This document shows positions 6,114-13,770 of a stretch of DNA of 18,170 bases, in pieces. The translations under genes and the position numbers were made by a program. The notes under the pieces are model-generated. The model made no database searches and was not told the DNA's origin. It worked only from the letters and a program-made list of their open reading frames with translations. Each line of letters starts with the position of its first letter. Positions within the stretch are counted from its first letter, which is position 1. Source of the stretch: an uncultured Eubacteriales bacterium (lineage in GTDB: Bacteria > Bacillota > Clostridia > Monoglobales > Firm-18). The stretch lies in NCBI GenBank assembly GCA_905210885.1, contig CAJLYO010000011.1, positions 1 to 18,170 of the forward strand, in the 5' to 3' direction.

Positions 6114-7550
6114 TTATTTTTTCCATGTATAGGGCGAAAGCAGCACAAGCATGGGGATAATTTCAAGTCTGCCGGCTAACATGTCAAAAGCAAGAACAAA
6201 TGTGGAAAGGTCGGAAAATATGGAGAAATTGCAGACGGGGCCCACCTTTGCAAATCCCGGGCCAACATTTCCTATAGCTGTCGCAACGGCGGTAAAGCTT
6301 GTGGTAAAGTCATATCCGTCAATGCTTACAAGCAAAAGCGACACCGCAAAAACCGCAATGTACGCCGCCATATAAACATTTATTGCTCTTACCGTTTCGT
6401 GCTCCACCGTTCTGCCGTTCATTAAAATTTTATGAGTGCTTTTGGGATGCGCGGCAATTTTAACCTCTTTTACAACGCTTTTTAAAAGTATCAGAATACG
6501 TGAAACCTTGATTCCGCCGCCGGTGCTTCCGGCGCATGCGCCCATAAACAATAGTCCAAGCAGCACCATCTTTGAAAGCTGCGGCCAAAGGTCGAAGTCC
6601 GCAGTGGAATAACCGGTGGTTGTGATAATAGATGCAACCTGGAAAAAGCTGTGGTGCAGCGACTCGCCGAGGCTTGAGAACATTCCCCGGCAGTTAAAGG
6701 CAATCACAACCGCTGCCGCAAGTATTACGCCAAGATATGCCCGAAGCTCATCGGAGCGCAAAACGCTTTTGAATTTACGCATCAGTATAAGATAATAAAG
6801 GGAGAAATCCACTCCGAAAATTATCATAAACACCGTGATTACGTTTTGAATATACGGCGAATATTCCGCGATACTTGTGTTTCTTATGCCGAAACCGCCG
6901 GTGCCGGCTGTTCCGAACGACAATGTCAGCGCCTCAAAAACGGTCATTCCTCCCACAAGCAGAAAAATCACCTCAAGAATGGTAAAGAAAATGTAAATGC
7001 CGTACAAAATCTTGGCATTTTCCTTAACCTTGGGCACTATTTTGCTTACCGCAGGACCGGGGCTTTCCGCCTTTATAAGGTGAAAATTGTTGCCGCCGGA
7101 AAGGGGCAGAATCGCAACCAAAAACACCAAAACGCCCATGCCGCCTATCCAGTGGGTGAAGCTTCGCCAAAAAAGCATACATTTCGGCAGCGCCTCAACG
7201 TCCGTAAGTATGGACGCGCCGGTTGTGGTAAATCCGGAAACCGTTTCAAAAAGAGCGTCGGCAAATGTGGGTATAAAGTCCGACACCAAAAACGGCAGCG
7301 AACCGAAAATACACATAACAATCCACGAAAGGGCAACTGTTATGTACCCCTCTTTTGCGTACATATACTTTGATTTGGGCGGTTTGTACGTTAAAAGAAC
7401 GCCGAAAAACAGGCAAATGGCGCTGCATGTGACAAACAAAAGCTTGTACGGCTCACCGTAAAAAACAGCGCACAGCAAAGGCAGCAAAAATCCTGCCGCC
7501 TCAAAGTTCAAAACCCAGCCAAGTGTGTATAAAATCACTCCGAAATTCAC
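6114..7550 (-). CDS. trkH: TrkH/KtrB-family potassium uptake protein, membrane subunit
   Basis: The protein is 478 aa and very hydrophobic. It is the K+-translocating subunit that works with the cytoplasmic RCK protein encoded just upstream. The four pore loops that build the selectivity filter are visible: SGFTTTGAS (105-113), GTAGTGGFG (213-221), SIITTTGYS (307-315) and AIGNVGPGF (425-433). Each has the expected filter glycine. A GACAGSTGGGIKVSR segment (337-351) is also characteristic of TrkH. It starts at GTG 7550 with TAGAGG upstream; that sequence includes the trkA stop codon, and only 11 nt separate the genes, so it is cotranscribed with and probably translationally linked to trkA. Confidence 0.96.
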   Translation of the reverse strand: MNFGVILYTLGWVLNFEAAGFLLPLLCAVFYGEPYKLLFVTCSAICLFFGVLLTYKPPKSKYMYAKEGYITVALSWIVMCIFGSLPFLVSDFIPTFADALFETVSGFTTTGASILTDVEALPKCMLFWRSFTHWIGGMGVLVFLVAILPLSGGNNFHLIKAESPGPAVSKIVPKVKENAKILYGIYIFFTILEVIFLLVGGMTVFEALTLSFGTAGTGGFGIRNTSIAEYSPYIQNVITVFMIIFGVDFSLYYLILMRKFKSVLRSDELRAYLGVILAAAVVIAFNCRGMFSSLGESLHHSFFQVASIITTTGYSTADFDLWPQLSKMVLLGLLFMGACAGSTGGGIKVSRILILLKSVVKEVKIAAHPKSTHKILMNGRTVEHETVRAINVYMAAYIAVFAVSLLLVSIDGYDFTTSFTAVATAIGNVGPGFAKVGPVCNFSIFSDLSTFVLAFDMLAGRLEIIPMLVLLSPYTWKK

Positions 7551-7561
7551 TTATATAACCT

Positions 7562-8920
7562 CTATTCCAAAATATCGCTTACGTCCTTAAAGCCCATTCT
7601 GCCGGCAACCACAATAACCGTGTCCCCGGTTTGGATAACGTCGCGGCCGCGGGGGATTATAATATGTCCGCTGCGGTTTATGCAGGCGATAAGTATGTTT
7701 TTCTTAAGATTAAGCTTTTCGATTGCAACGCCGGAAATGGGGGAATTTTCTTTTATGCGAAACTCCAGCGCCTCCGCCTTGCCGTCTAAGATATAATGCA
7801 TGGTTTCAATATTGCTGCCCAGTGAATTTTTCATGGCGCGCACGAAACGGACGATATATTCCGCCGTAATGTTTTTGGGGTAAATGGTGGTACCCAAATC
7901 AAGGCTTTTTATAACGTCGTCATAAGCAATTCTGTTGATTTTTGTTATCAGCTTGCCGTCGGTTTTGCTTTTTGCAAACAGGGAAAGCAGAATATTTTCC
8001 TCATCTATATTTGTAAGCGCCACAAAGGACTCGGCATGCTCTATGCCCTCCTCCATAAGCAGAAGGTTATCCGTTCCGTCGCCGTTTATTACCGTAGCCT
8101 TGGGCAGCGCACGGCACAAAACCTCGCACCGCTCGGGATTTTGTTCTATAATTTTAACATTTATCCCGGCAAGGATAAGGCGCTTTGCAAGGTAGTACGC
8201 GGTAGAGCCGCCGCCCACTATTATCGTATCTTTAACACGGTTGGTTTTAACATTTATTTTTTTGAAAAATTCCGAACCGCTCTTCGGCGATGCCACAAGG
8301 CTTATAAAATCCCCGGATTTCAGCACGAAATCACCGCCGGGTATGTACGCCTCATCGCCGCGCTCAACTCCGCATACCAAAATATCACAGTTTAACTTCT
8401 GCCCTATTTCAAAAATCGGCATGCCGTCAAGGGGCGAGCCCGACGGAAGGCGGAATTTTAAAATTTCAACTCTGCCCTTTGCAAAGGTGTCAATCTGTAT
8501 AGCAGAAGGAAAACGCAAAAGCCGCGCAATTTCGTTTGCGGCGGTAAGCTCGGGATTTATAATAAGGGCAAGACCCAAATCCTCCTTAAAAAGGTGCAGT
8601 TCCTTCCCGTATTCGGGATTTCTCACACGGGCAATGGTTTGACAACCGCCTGCCTTCTTTGCGATAAGGCAGGTTAAAAGGTTAAGCTCGTCCGAGCCGG
8701 TGACGGCGATTAATACATCGGCGTTTTCAACCCCGGCTTCTGTCAGTATATCAAGGCTTGTGCCGCTTCCTGCGACTCCCATTATATCATATCTGTTAAC
8801 AGTGTCTGAAATCACGCCGCAGCGCGTGTCAACCACGGTTATGTTATGCTCGTTTTCGCGGCTTAACATTTCGGCAAGCTTTTGACCTACCTTGCCGCAG
8901 CCTACAATTATTATGTTCAT
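7562..8920 (-). CDS. trkA: TrkA-type potassium uptake regulatory protein (two RCK domains)
   Basis: The protein is 452 aa and cytoplasmic; it gates TrkH in response to nucleotides. It has two tandem units, each RCK_N (Rossmann) plus RCK_C (TrkA_C). Unit 1: IIIVGCGKVG (G7, G9, G12) with acidic D31 at the end of strand 2, and its RCK_C domain at about 140-223. Unit 2: IIVGGGSTAYYLAK (233-246) with E259, and RCK_C at about 375-452. In unit 2 the third glycine of GxGxxG is replaced by alanine, so nucleotide binding there may differ. The ATG at 8920 has AAAGGAG upstream. First gene of the trkAH operon under a consensus promoter. Confidence 0.96.
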   Translation of the reverse strand: MNIIIVGCGKVGQKLAEMLSRENEHNITVVDTRCGVISDTVNRYDIMGVAGSGTSLDILTEAGVENADVLIAVTGSDELNLLTCLIAKKAGGCQTIARVRNPEYGKELHLFKEDLGLALIINPELTAANEIARLLRFPSAIQIDTFAKGRVEILKFRLPSGSPLDGMPIFEIGQKLNCDILVCGVERGDEAYIPGGDFVLKSGDFISLVASPKSGSEFFKKINVKTNRVKDTIIVGGGSTAYYLAKRLILAGINVKIIEQNPERCEVLCRALPKATVINGDGTDNLLLMEEGIEHAESFVALTNIDEENILLSLFAKSKTDGKLITKINRIAYDDVIKSLDLGTTIYPKNITAEYIVRFVRAMKNSLGSNIETMHYILDGKAEALEFRIKENSPISGVAIEKLNLKKNILIACINRSGHIIIPRGRDVIQTGDTVIVVAGRMGFKDVSDILE

Positions 8921-8949
8921 TTACAAAACTCCTTTTTTACACCGCTATC

Positions 8950-8978
8950 ATTATAGCAAATAGTGTATATATTGTCAA
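8950..8978 (-). promoter_or_regulatory. Perfect-consensus sigmaA promoter of trkAH
   Basis: On the minus strand there is TTGACA (8978-8973), a 17-bp spacer, then TATAAT (8955-8950). Both boxes and the spacing match the consensus exactly. The start is near 8943, giving a leader of about 23 nt, too short for a K+ or c-di-AMP riboswitch. Confidence 0.93.
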
Positions 8979-9034
8979 GAGAACACCAAAAAGATGCAAA
9001 TTATGACGTTTTTGCGCAAGTTATGCATTACGGA

Positions 9035-9063
9035 TTGAATTTATTCGGATAAAGTAATAAAAT
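9035..9063 (+). promoter_or_regulatory. Predicted promoter of lemA
   Basis: TTGAAT, a 17-bp spacer, then TAAAAT. The predicted start is near 9070, immediately before the AAAGGAGG ribosome binding site, so the leader would be very short. Confidence 0.45.
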
Positions 9064-9085
9064 TAATGAAAAAGGAGGAGTTGCA

Positions 9086-9583
9086 ATGGCAATTGTACTT
9101 ATAATTATTCTTGCACTGCTTGTATTATGGTTTATATCGACTCAGCGCCGCCTTGTGGCAATGGACGAAAATATAAACAATGCCATGAGCCAAATAGGGG
9201 TTCAGCTTTCGTCGCGCTGGGACGCGCTTACGGCGCTTCTGGACCTTACAAAGGGCTATGCGGAGCATGAGTACAAAACTTTGTCGGAGACCATAAAAAT
9301 GCGTTCCGGCATAACGGCGAAAAGCACCGCCGCAGACGTTAACGCCCAGGAAAATATTTTAACCGAAGCAATGGGCAAAATCATGGCGGTTGCGGAGAGC
9401 TATCCCGAGCTTAAGGCAAATCAGAACTACATTAAAACCATGGACAGCGTTAACGAATATGAGAACATGGTGCGCAAATCAAGGCTTATTTACAACGACA
9501 GCGTTACAAAGCTAAACCGCGCAATACGCATGTTCCCGGCGTCAATTGCTGCCGGAATATTGAACAAGCCGCGACTATCTTGA
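9086..9583 (+). CDS. lemA: LemA family protein, frameshifted near the C-terminus
   Basis: LemA proteins have one N-terminal membrane helix and a helical-bundle domain; their exact role is not settled. The open frame is 165 aa: membrane helix about 2-18, then the family core with DENINNAMSQIGVQLSSRWD, and YENMVRKSRLIYNDSVTKLN near the end, followed by FPASIAAGIL. The frame then reads NKPRLS and stops. The next frame continues with DYLEASDKKADMPDMK and a TGA at 9623, which looks like the normal LemA tail. A loss of 2 nt in the CCGCGAC stretch (about 9568-9575) would explain this. The damage may be real or a sequence error. Strong AAAGGAGG precedes the ATG. The DUF2207 gene follows, a common pairing. 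Confidence 0.9.
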   Translation: MAIVLIIILALLVLWFISTQRRLVAMDENINNAMSQIGVQLSSRWDALTALLDLTKGYAEHEYKTLSETIKMRSGITAKSTAADVNAQENILTEAMGKIMAVAESYPELKANQNYIKTMDSVNEYENMVRKSRLIYNDSVTKLNRAIRMFPASIAAGILNKPRLS

Positions 9584-9634
9584 GGCAAGCGACAAAAAGG
9601 CGGATATGCCTGATATGAAATGAGGTATTGCGCC

Positions 9635-11281
9635 ATGAAGCTTAAAAAGCTTATGCTTGCGGCGCTTTTCGCTTCGGTTTTTCTGTGGTGCACGGCGGCG
9701 GCAAACAATGTTTCGGACATAAATATAGACGTTACGGTGAAAAATGACGGAAGCGCCGTTATAGTTCAGCACTGGACGGGTATATTTAATGAAGGAACGG
9801 AAAATTACATACCCATAAACACCGGCGGTATCGAGGTGTCAGACCTTGCCGTTTCGGACGAAAAGGGAGAGTATGAATACACCGATGGCTGGGACGTAAA
9901 CGCCGGCTTCGATGAAAAAGCGAGAAAATGCGGAATCAACCCCACGTCCGACGGCGTTGAGCTGTGCTTCGGCATTTCGGACTACGGCGAAAAGGCATAC
10001 ACGATAGGCTACACCGTGACGGACTTTATAAAGGGGTATTCCGACTTTGACGGAACAAACTTTATGCTTATAAACCCCGGCATGTCAACGTTTCCCACCA
10101 TGGGAACAATAACGCTTTCAATGGAAAACGGTATCCTTCTGGACGAAAACAGTGCCGGAATATGGGCATTCGGTTTCAAGGGGGACATTAACTTTTCCGA
10201 CGGAAAGGTTATAGCAAAGACAAGCAAACCTTTGGAGGGCAGCAATTCCATGATTATCATGCTGCGGCTTAACAAGGGGATAATCTCGCCGAAAACAAGC
10301 CTTGACAAACCCTTTGAGGAGGTTAAGTCACAGGCGTTTGAAGGCAGTGACTACGACTATGACGAGGAGCTTACGCCATTTGAAGAAGTGCTTTCCTACA
10401 TTATACTTTTCAGTGTTCCGGCGCTTATAATATTTCTGATTTTCCTTATGTTTAAAAGACGAAGGGAGATAAAGAAGTTTTACCGAGAATCGCAGTATTA
10501 CCGCGATGTGCCCAACGGCGGCGACATTGAAGTATCGTATTTTTTATCACGGCAGTTTAATGTTGCACATGACGAAAGCCTTATAATCGGGGCTTTAATG
10601 CTGTCTATGATTAACGGCGGAAGTATTGAGCCGGAAACGGCTGAGGACGTAGGATTTTTCGGAAAAACAAAGCAGACTGTTAATTTAAAGCTTGTAAAAC
10701 CGCCGAAAACCGCGGTTGAAAACAGGCTTTACAATGTCCTTGTTTCCGCCGCCGGAGATGACGGCGTGCTTCAGGAAAAGGAACTTGAGAGGTACGCATA
10801 CAAAAACCCCAAGGCGATAAACAGCATTATGGACGGTGCCGAGGAGGACGGAAAAGCGCAATTTATAAACCGCGGCGGCGCAGTTAAAAATTCATGCCGC
10901 AGGATAAAGCATCTGACCGAGTCGGGAAAAGACGAGCTTTCACAGGTTATGGGACTTAAGAAATATCTTGACGAGTTTTCGCTGATTTCCGAAAGAAGCG
11001 TGGACGAAACGATAATCTGGCAGGATTATATGGTGTACGCGGCGCTTTTCGGCATTGCGGATAAGGTTATATCCCAGCTTAAAAAGCTGTATCCCGACAG
11101 AATTGCGGAGGTTGAAAACTATAACAGAAACGTTATAATCACACACAGCTATTACACAAGCATGTACAATTCCGCTCAGCGTGCACAGCAGGCAGCACGC
11201 ACAAGCGGAGCCGGCGGCGCATCGTCAGTCGGCGGCGGAGGCGGTTTTTCCGGCGGCGGTTACGGCGGCGGTTCACGGTAG
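9635..11281 (+). CDS. DUF2207 domain-containing membrane protein
   Basis: The protein is 548 aa. It has a signal peptide (about 1-23, MKLKKLMLAALFASVFLW then CTAAA), an extracytoplasmic beta-rich N-terminal domain with INIDVTVKNDGSAVIVQHW (typical DUF2207 start), one membrane helix (about 252-273) followed by basic KRRREIKK, a cytoplasmic C-terminal domain with SYFLSRQFN and related segments, and a Gly-rich tail (about 528-548, GGGGGFSGGGYGGG). This tail is typical of the family. The family's biochemical role is unknown. I prefer ATG 9635, which has GAGG upstream, over an in-frame ATG at 9620. It is the second gene after lemA; these families co-occur in many Bacillota, which suggests a shared envelope function. 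Confidence 0.9.
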   Translation: MKLKKLMLAALFASVFLWCTAAANNVSDINIDVTVKNDGSAVIVQHWTGIFNEGTENYIPINTGGIEVSDLAVSDEKGEYEYTDGWDVNAGFDEKARKCGINPTSDGVELCFGISDYGEKAYTIGYTVTDFIKGYSDFDGTNFMLINPGMSTFPTMGTITLSMENGILLDENSAGIWAFGFKGDINFSDGKVIAKTSKPLEGSNSMIIMLRLNKGIISPKTSLDKPFEEVKSQAFEGSDYDYDEELTPFEEVLSYIILFSVPALIIFLIFLMFKRRREIKKFYRESQYYRDVPNGGDIEVSYFLSRQFNVAHDESLIIGALMLSMINGGSIEPETAEDVGFFGKTKQTVNLKLVKPPKTAVENRLYNVLVSAAGDDGVLQEKELERYAYKNPKAINSIMDGAEEDGKAQFINRGGAVKNSCRRIKHLTESGKDELSQVMGLKKYLDEFSLISERSVDETIIWQDYMVYAALFGIADKVISQLKKLYPDRIAEVENYNRNVIITHSYYTSMYNSAQRAQQAARTSGAGGASSVGGGGGFSGGGYGGGSR

Positions 11282-11367
11282 AGGATATATTGCAACACGA
11301 TGTACCGTTCCGAAAACGGCAAATTACATAGCGCCTATTCATAAATACTAAAAAAGGAGAGATATAA

Positions 11368-13749
11368 ATGAAGAAATTTATTGCAGCGGCGCTGACCGCT
11401 GCGGTAATAGCATGCGGCATACCGTCAGGCACAGACACGGTTTCCGCGGCATTTACCGTTGTTGATGACGGTCAGGAGGCCGTCGAAAAAAACCGCGACT
11501 TGGTTTTGGCGGCTGTTAAAGACGCTGACATAACCAACGACACAACCAAGGACGAATTTGAATCCCTGGTGGCAATGGCGTGCAAATATTCCACGGACAA
11601 AATGTACGGCACGTCTTTTGAAATATACGAATACAAGCTGACAAAGGCTACCTCCTCCTCGGCAGGCGCCCTTACGGCGACTGTTGTTCTTTCCATGGAC
11701 GACGGGGAAATCGACTTTGTCGTAAAGAAAACCATACCCAAACTTTCGGGCGGAAGCGATGACGCCGAGGAGGAGATTACCTCAGGCTCGGCAAAGGACG
11801 CAATCATTGCTGCCCTTGACAAAATGACCGTGAGCAACACAACCCAGGACGACGTTTTGCTCCGCACGGCGGAATATGCCGCACCGGACGGTGCAGCCGT
11901 TACCCTTGACTCCTTTAAGCTTACCGAGGCAACAGGCGACAGCGCCGGCAGCATTGCCGTAAAGCTTACCGTTACTTTAGCCGACGGAACAAAGGAAACA
12001 TTCAGCCATACAGTCACAATCGCAAAAACCACCGCCGCATCGGCATCAGACGCAAAAAAGATTCTCGAGTCCGCGTCGTCTGCGGTAAACAAGGCGCTTG
12101 AGAACTTTGCGGTATCAAACGACACAACAAAAACCGACCTTATAAACATGGCAAAGGCAGCAGTACCCGAAAACGTTAAAGTCACCCTTGACGACAGCGA
12201 TTTTTCGATAACAAAGGCAACAACCTCCACAGGCGGACTGGTTTCCGCACGCATTGTTTTAACCTGTGACGGACAGACAAAAACCTGCCCCATAGGAAAA
12301 TCAATCCCCGAGGTTGTAACCGCCGATTCCAAGGGCATTAATGCCGACTGGTCTGCCGCAGGCAAGGCGCTGAGCGATTATAAAATCACAAACAAAACCA
12401 CAAAAGAGGACCTTTTGGCGGCTGCACGTGCGGCATGCACAAACGGCTCTGCGGCAGAATGGGAAGGCAGCTATGAAATGAGAAAAGCCACCTTCAGCCG
12501 TGCCGGACACGTTTTCGGCTACATGAAATTTACTTTGGGCAGCGAGGTTAAAGAGCTTCGTTTCTCAACGGACTTTGCAAAGCTTGCTCCCCGTCTTTTC
12601 CCGTCGGATAAAATCTCCGTAACGGCAAGCGAATGGGACATTCTGCGCATTGTAAACAACGAGCGCGCAGCAGACGGTCAGCTTCCTCTTACAATGATAG
12701 AGCAGCTCCAGAAATCTTCCGATGTCCGCGAACCCGAGGTATGGCAGGAATTTTCACACACAAGACCGGACGGCACGATATGTTTCACCGCAATCGAAGG
12801 TCCGTCGTTTGCAAGCACCGGCGAAAACATTGCGAAGCAGTGCAACCTCAAAACAAAGACTGTTGACACCGCAAGAATGATGAATTCGTGGATGAACAGC
12901 CCCGGCCACCGCGCAAACATCTTAAAATCGGGTTACAACTACATAGGCATAGGCACATACGTCAAAGATTCTCTGGGCGTAGGCGTCCAGATGTTTGGCG
13001 GCAGAGGCTCTGAGATAACAAACGTTGTAAGCAGCAACGGCACGATGACCTTTGAGGACGAGGAGGATATGGAGAGAAACTACCTTATCTGCACGGCTTC
13101 CGACGGCACCGTATCGTATATGCCGCTTGACACCGATATACTGACAAGAACGGCGGACGGCTACACCTTAAACATTTACGGCGCATCTGACATAAAGCTT
13201 ACCGTTAAAAACTCGGATTGGCCGGTTAACGTAAATGCGTCATTTGACGACGTTAAAAGCGGCGAATACTACGTACTTCCCATAAGATGGGCGGTTGCAA
13301 AGGGAATAACCACAGGCACGTCGCAAACCACCTTCTCGCCCACGGCTTACTGCACACGCGCACAGATTATCACATTCTTATGGCGTGCGGCAGGCGCACC
13401 CAAGACGGAGCAGCAAAACCCCTTCACGGACGTGTCAAAATCGGATTATTACTATTACGCGGCAGTATGGGCATACAGCAAAAACATGCTTCCGGCAGGC
13501 ACATTCAACGGCGACACCCTGTGCACCAGAGGCGCGGCGGTACACTACATGTGGTGCTACGCAGGACAGCCCAAAACCAGCCCATATGTACTGTTCATTG
13601 ACGTTCCCCCCACGTCGGAATACTACAGCGGCGTAACGTGGGCATACGACGAAACAATCACCCTGGGCACCGGCGATTCAACATTCTCGCCCGATGCGGT
13701 ATGCGACAGAGGACAGATTGTAACGCTTCTTCACAGAGCGTTCAAATAA
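11368..13749 (+). CDS. Secreted protein: four repeats of an unknown domain, CAP/SCP domain and three SLH domains
   Basis: The protein is 793 aa. Signal peptide 1-27 (cleavage after VSA); VIAC at 13-16 also fits a lipobox, so lipidation cannot be excluded. Four copies of a domain of about 85 aa follow (about 40-126, 141-220, 229-316, 325-406), each with an 'SN-x-TTK-x-D' type start, a helix, then a 'TKAT...AG' turn and beta strands. A CAP (SCP/YkwD-like) domain spans about 422-544 with SHTRPDG (H464), GENIA (E486) and SPGHRANIL (H514). An unrecognised linker (545-624) precedes three SLH domains (about 625-673, 686-733, 743-793) with TRAQ, TRGA and DRGQ at the TRAE position. ATG with AGGAG upstream. 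It is probably anchored to the wall polymer; the substrate of the CAP domain is unknown. Confidence 0.9.
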   Translation: MKKFIAAALTAAVIACGIPSGTDTVSAAFTVVDDGQEAVEKNRDLVLAAVKDADITNDTTKDEFESLVAMACKYSTDKMYGTSFEIYEYKLTKATSSSAGALTATVVLSMDDGEIDFVVKKTIPKLSGGSDDAEEEITSGSAKDAIIAALDKMTVSNTTQDDVLLRTAEYAAPDGAAVTLDSFKLTEATGDSAGSIAVKLTVTLADGTKETFSHTVTIAKTTAASASDAKKILESASSAVNKALENFAVSNDTTKTDLINMAKAAVPENVKVTLDDSDFSITKATTSTGGLVSARIVLTCDGQTKTCPIGKSIPEVVTADSKGINADWSAAGKALSDYKITNKTTKEDLLAAARAACTNGSAAEWEGSYEMRKATFSRAGHVFGYMKFTLGSEVKELRFSTDFAKLAPRLFPSDKISVTASEWDILRIVNNERAADGQLPLTMIEQLQKSSDVREPEVWQEFSHTRPDGTICFTAIEGPSFASTGENIAKQCNLKTKTVDTARMMNSWMNSPGHRANILKSGYNYIGIGTYVKDSLGVGVQMFGGRGSEITNVVSSNGTMTFEDEEDMERNYLICTASDGTVSYMPLDTDILTRTADGYTLNIYGASDIKLTVKNSDWPVNVNASFDDVKSGEYYVLPIRWAVAKGITTGTSQTTFSPTAYCTRAQIITFLWRAAGAPKTEQQNPFTDVSKSDYYYYAAVWAYSKNMLPAGTFNGDTLCTRGAAVHYMWCYAGQPKTSPYVLFIDVPPTSEYYSGVTWAYDETITLGTGDSTFSPDAVCDRGQIVTLLHRAFK

Positions 13750-13770
13750 AAAATGAGGAGAGATAAAACT

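Noticed and set aside
8921..8949. Possible riboswitch in the trkAH leader
   Set aside because: The perfect promoter puts the start about 23 nt before the ATG, leaving no room for a structured aptamer.
11305..11319. CCGTT-CCGAA-AACGG hairpin after the DUF2207 gene as a terminator
   Set aside because: The stem is only 5 bp and has no T-run. It could be incidental, and the operon may continue into the CAP-SLH gene.
11472..12365. Long minus-strand open frame (297 codons) opposite the repeat domains of the CAP-SLH gene
   Set aside because: The sense frame has a signal peptide, repeated domains and recognised CAP and SLH domains. The antisense frame is a low-complexity Ser/Val/Ala shadow caused by codon bias, with no ribosome binding site.
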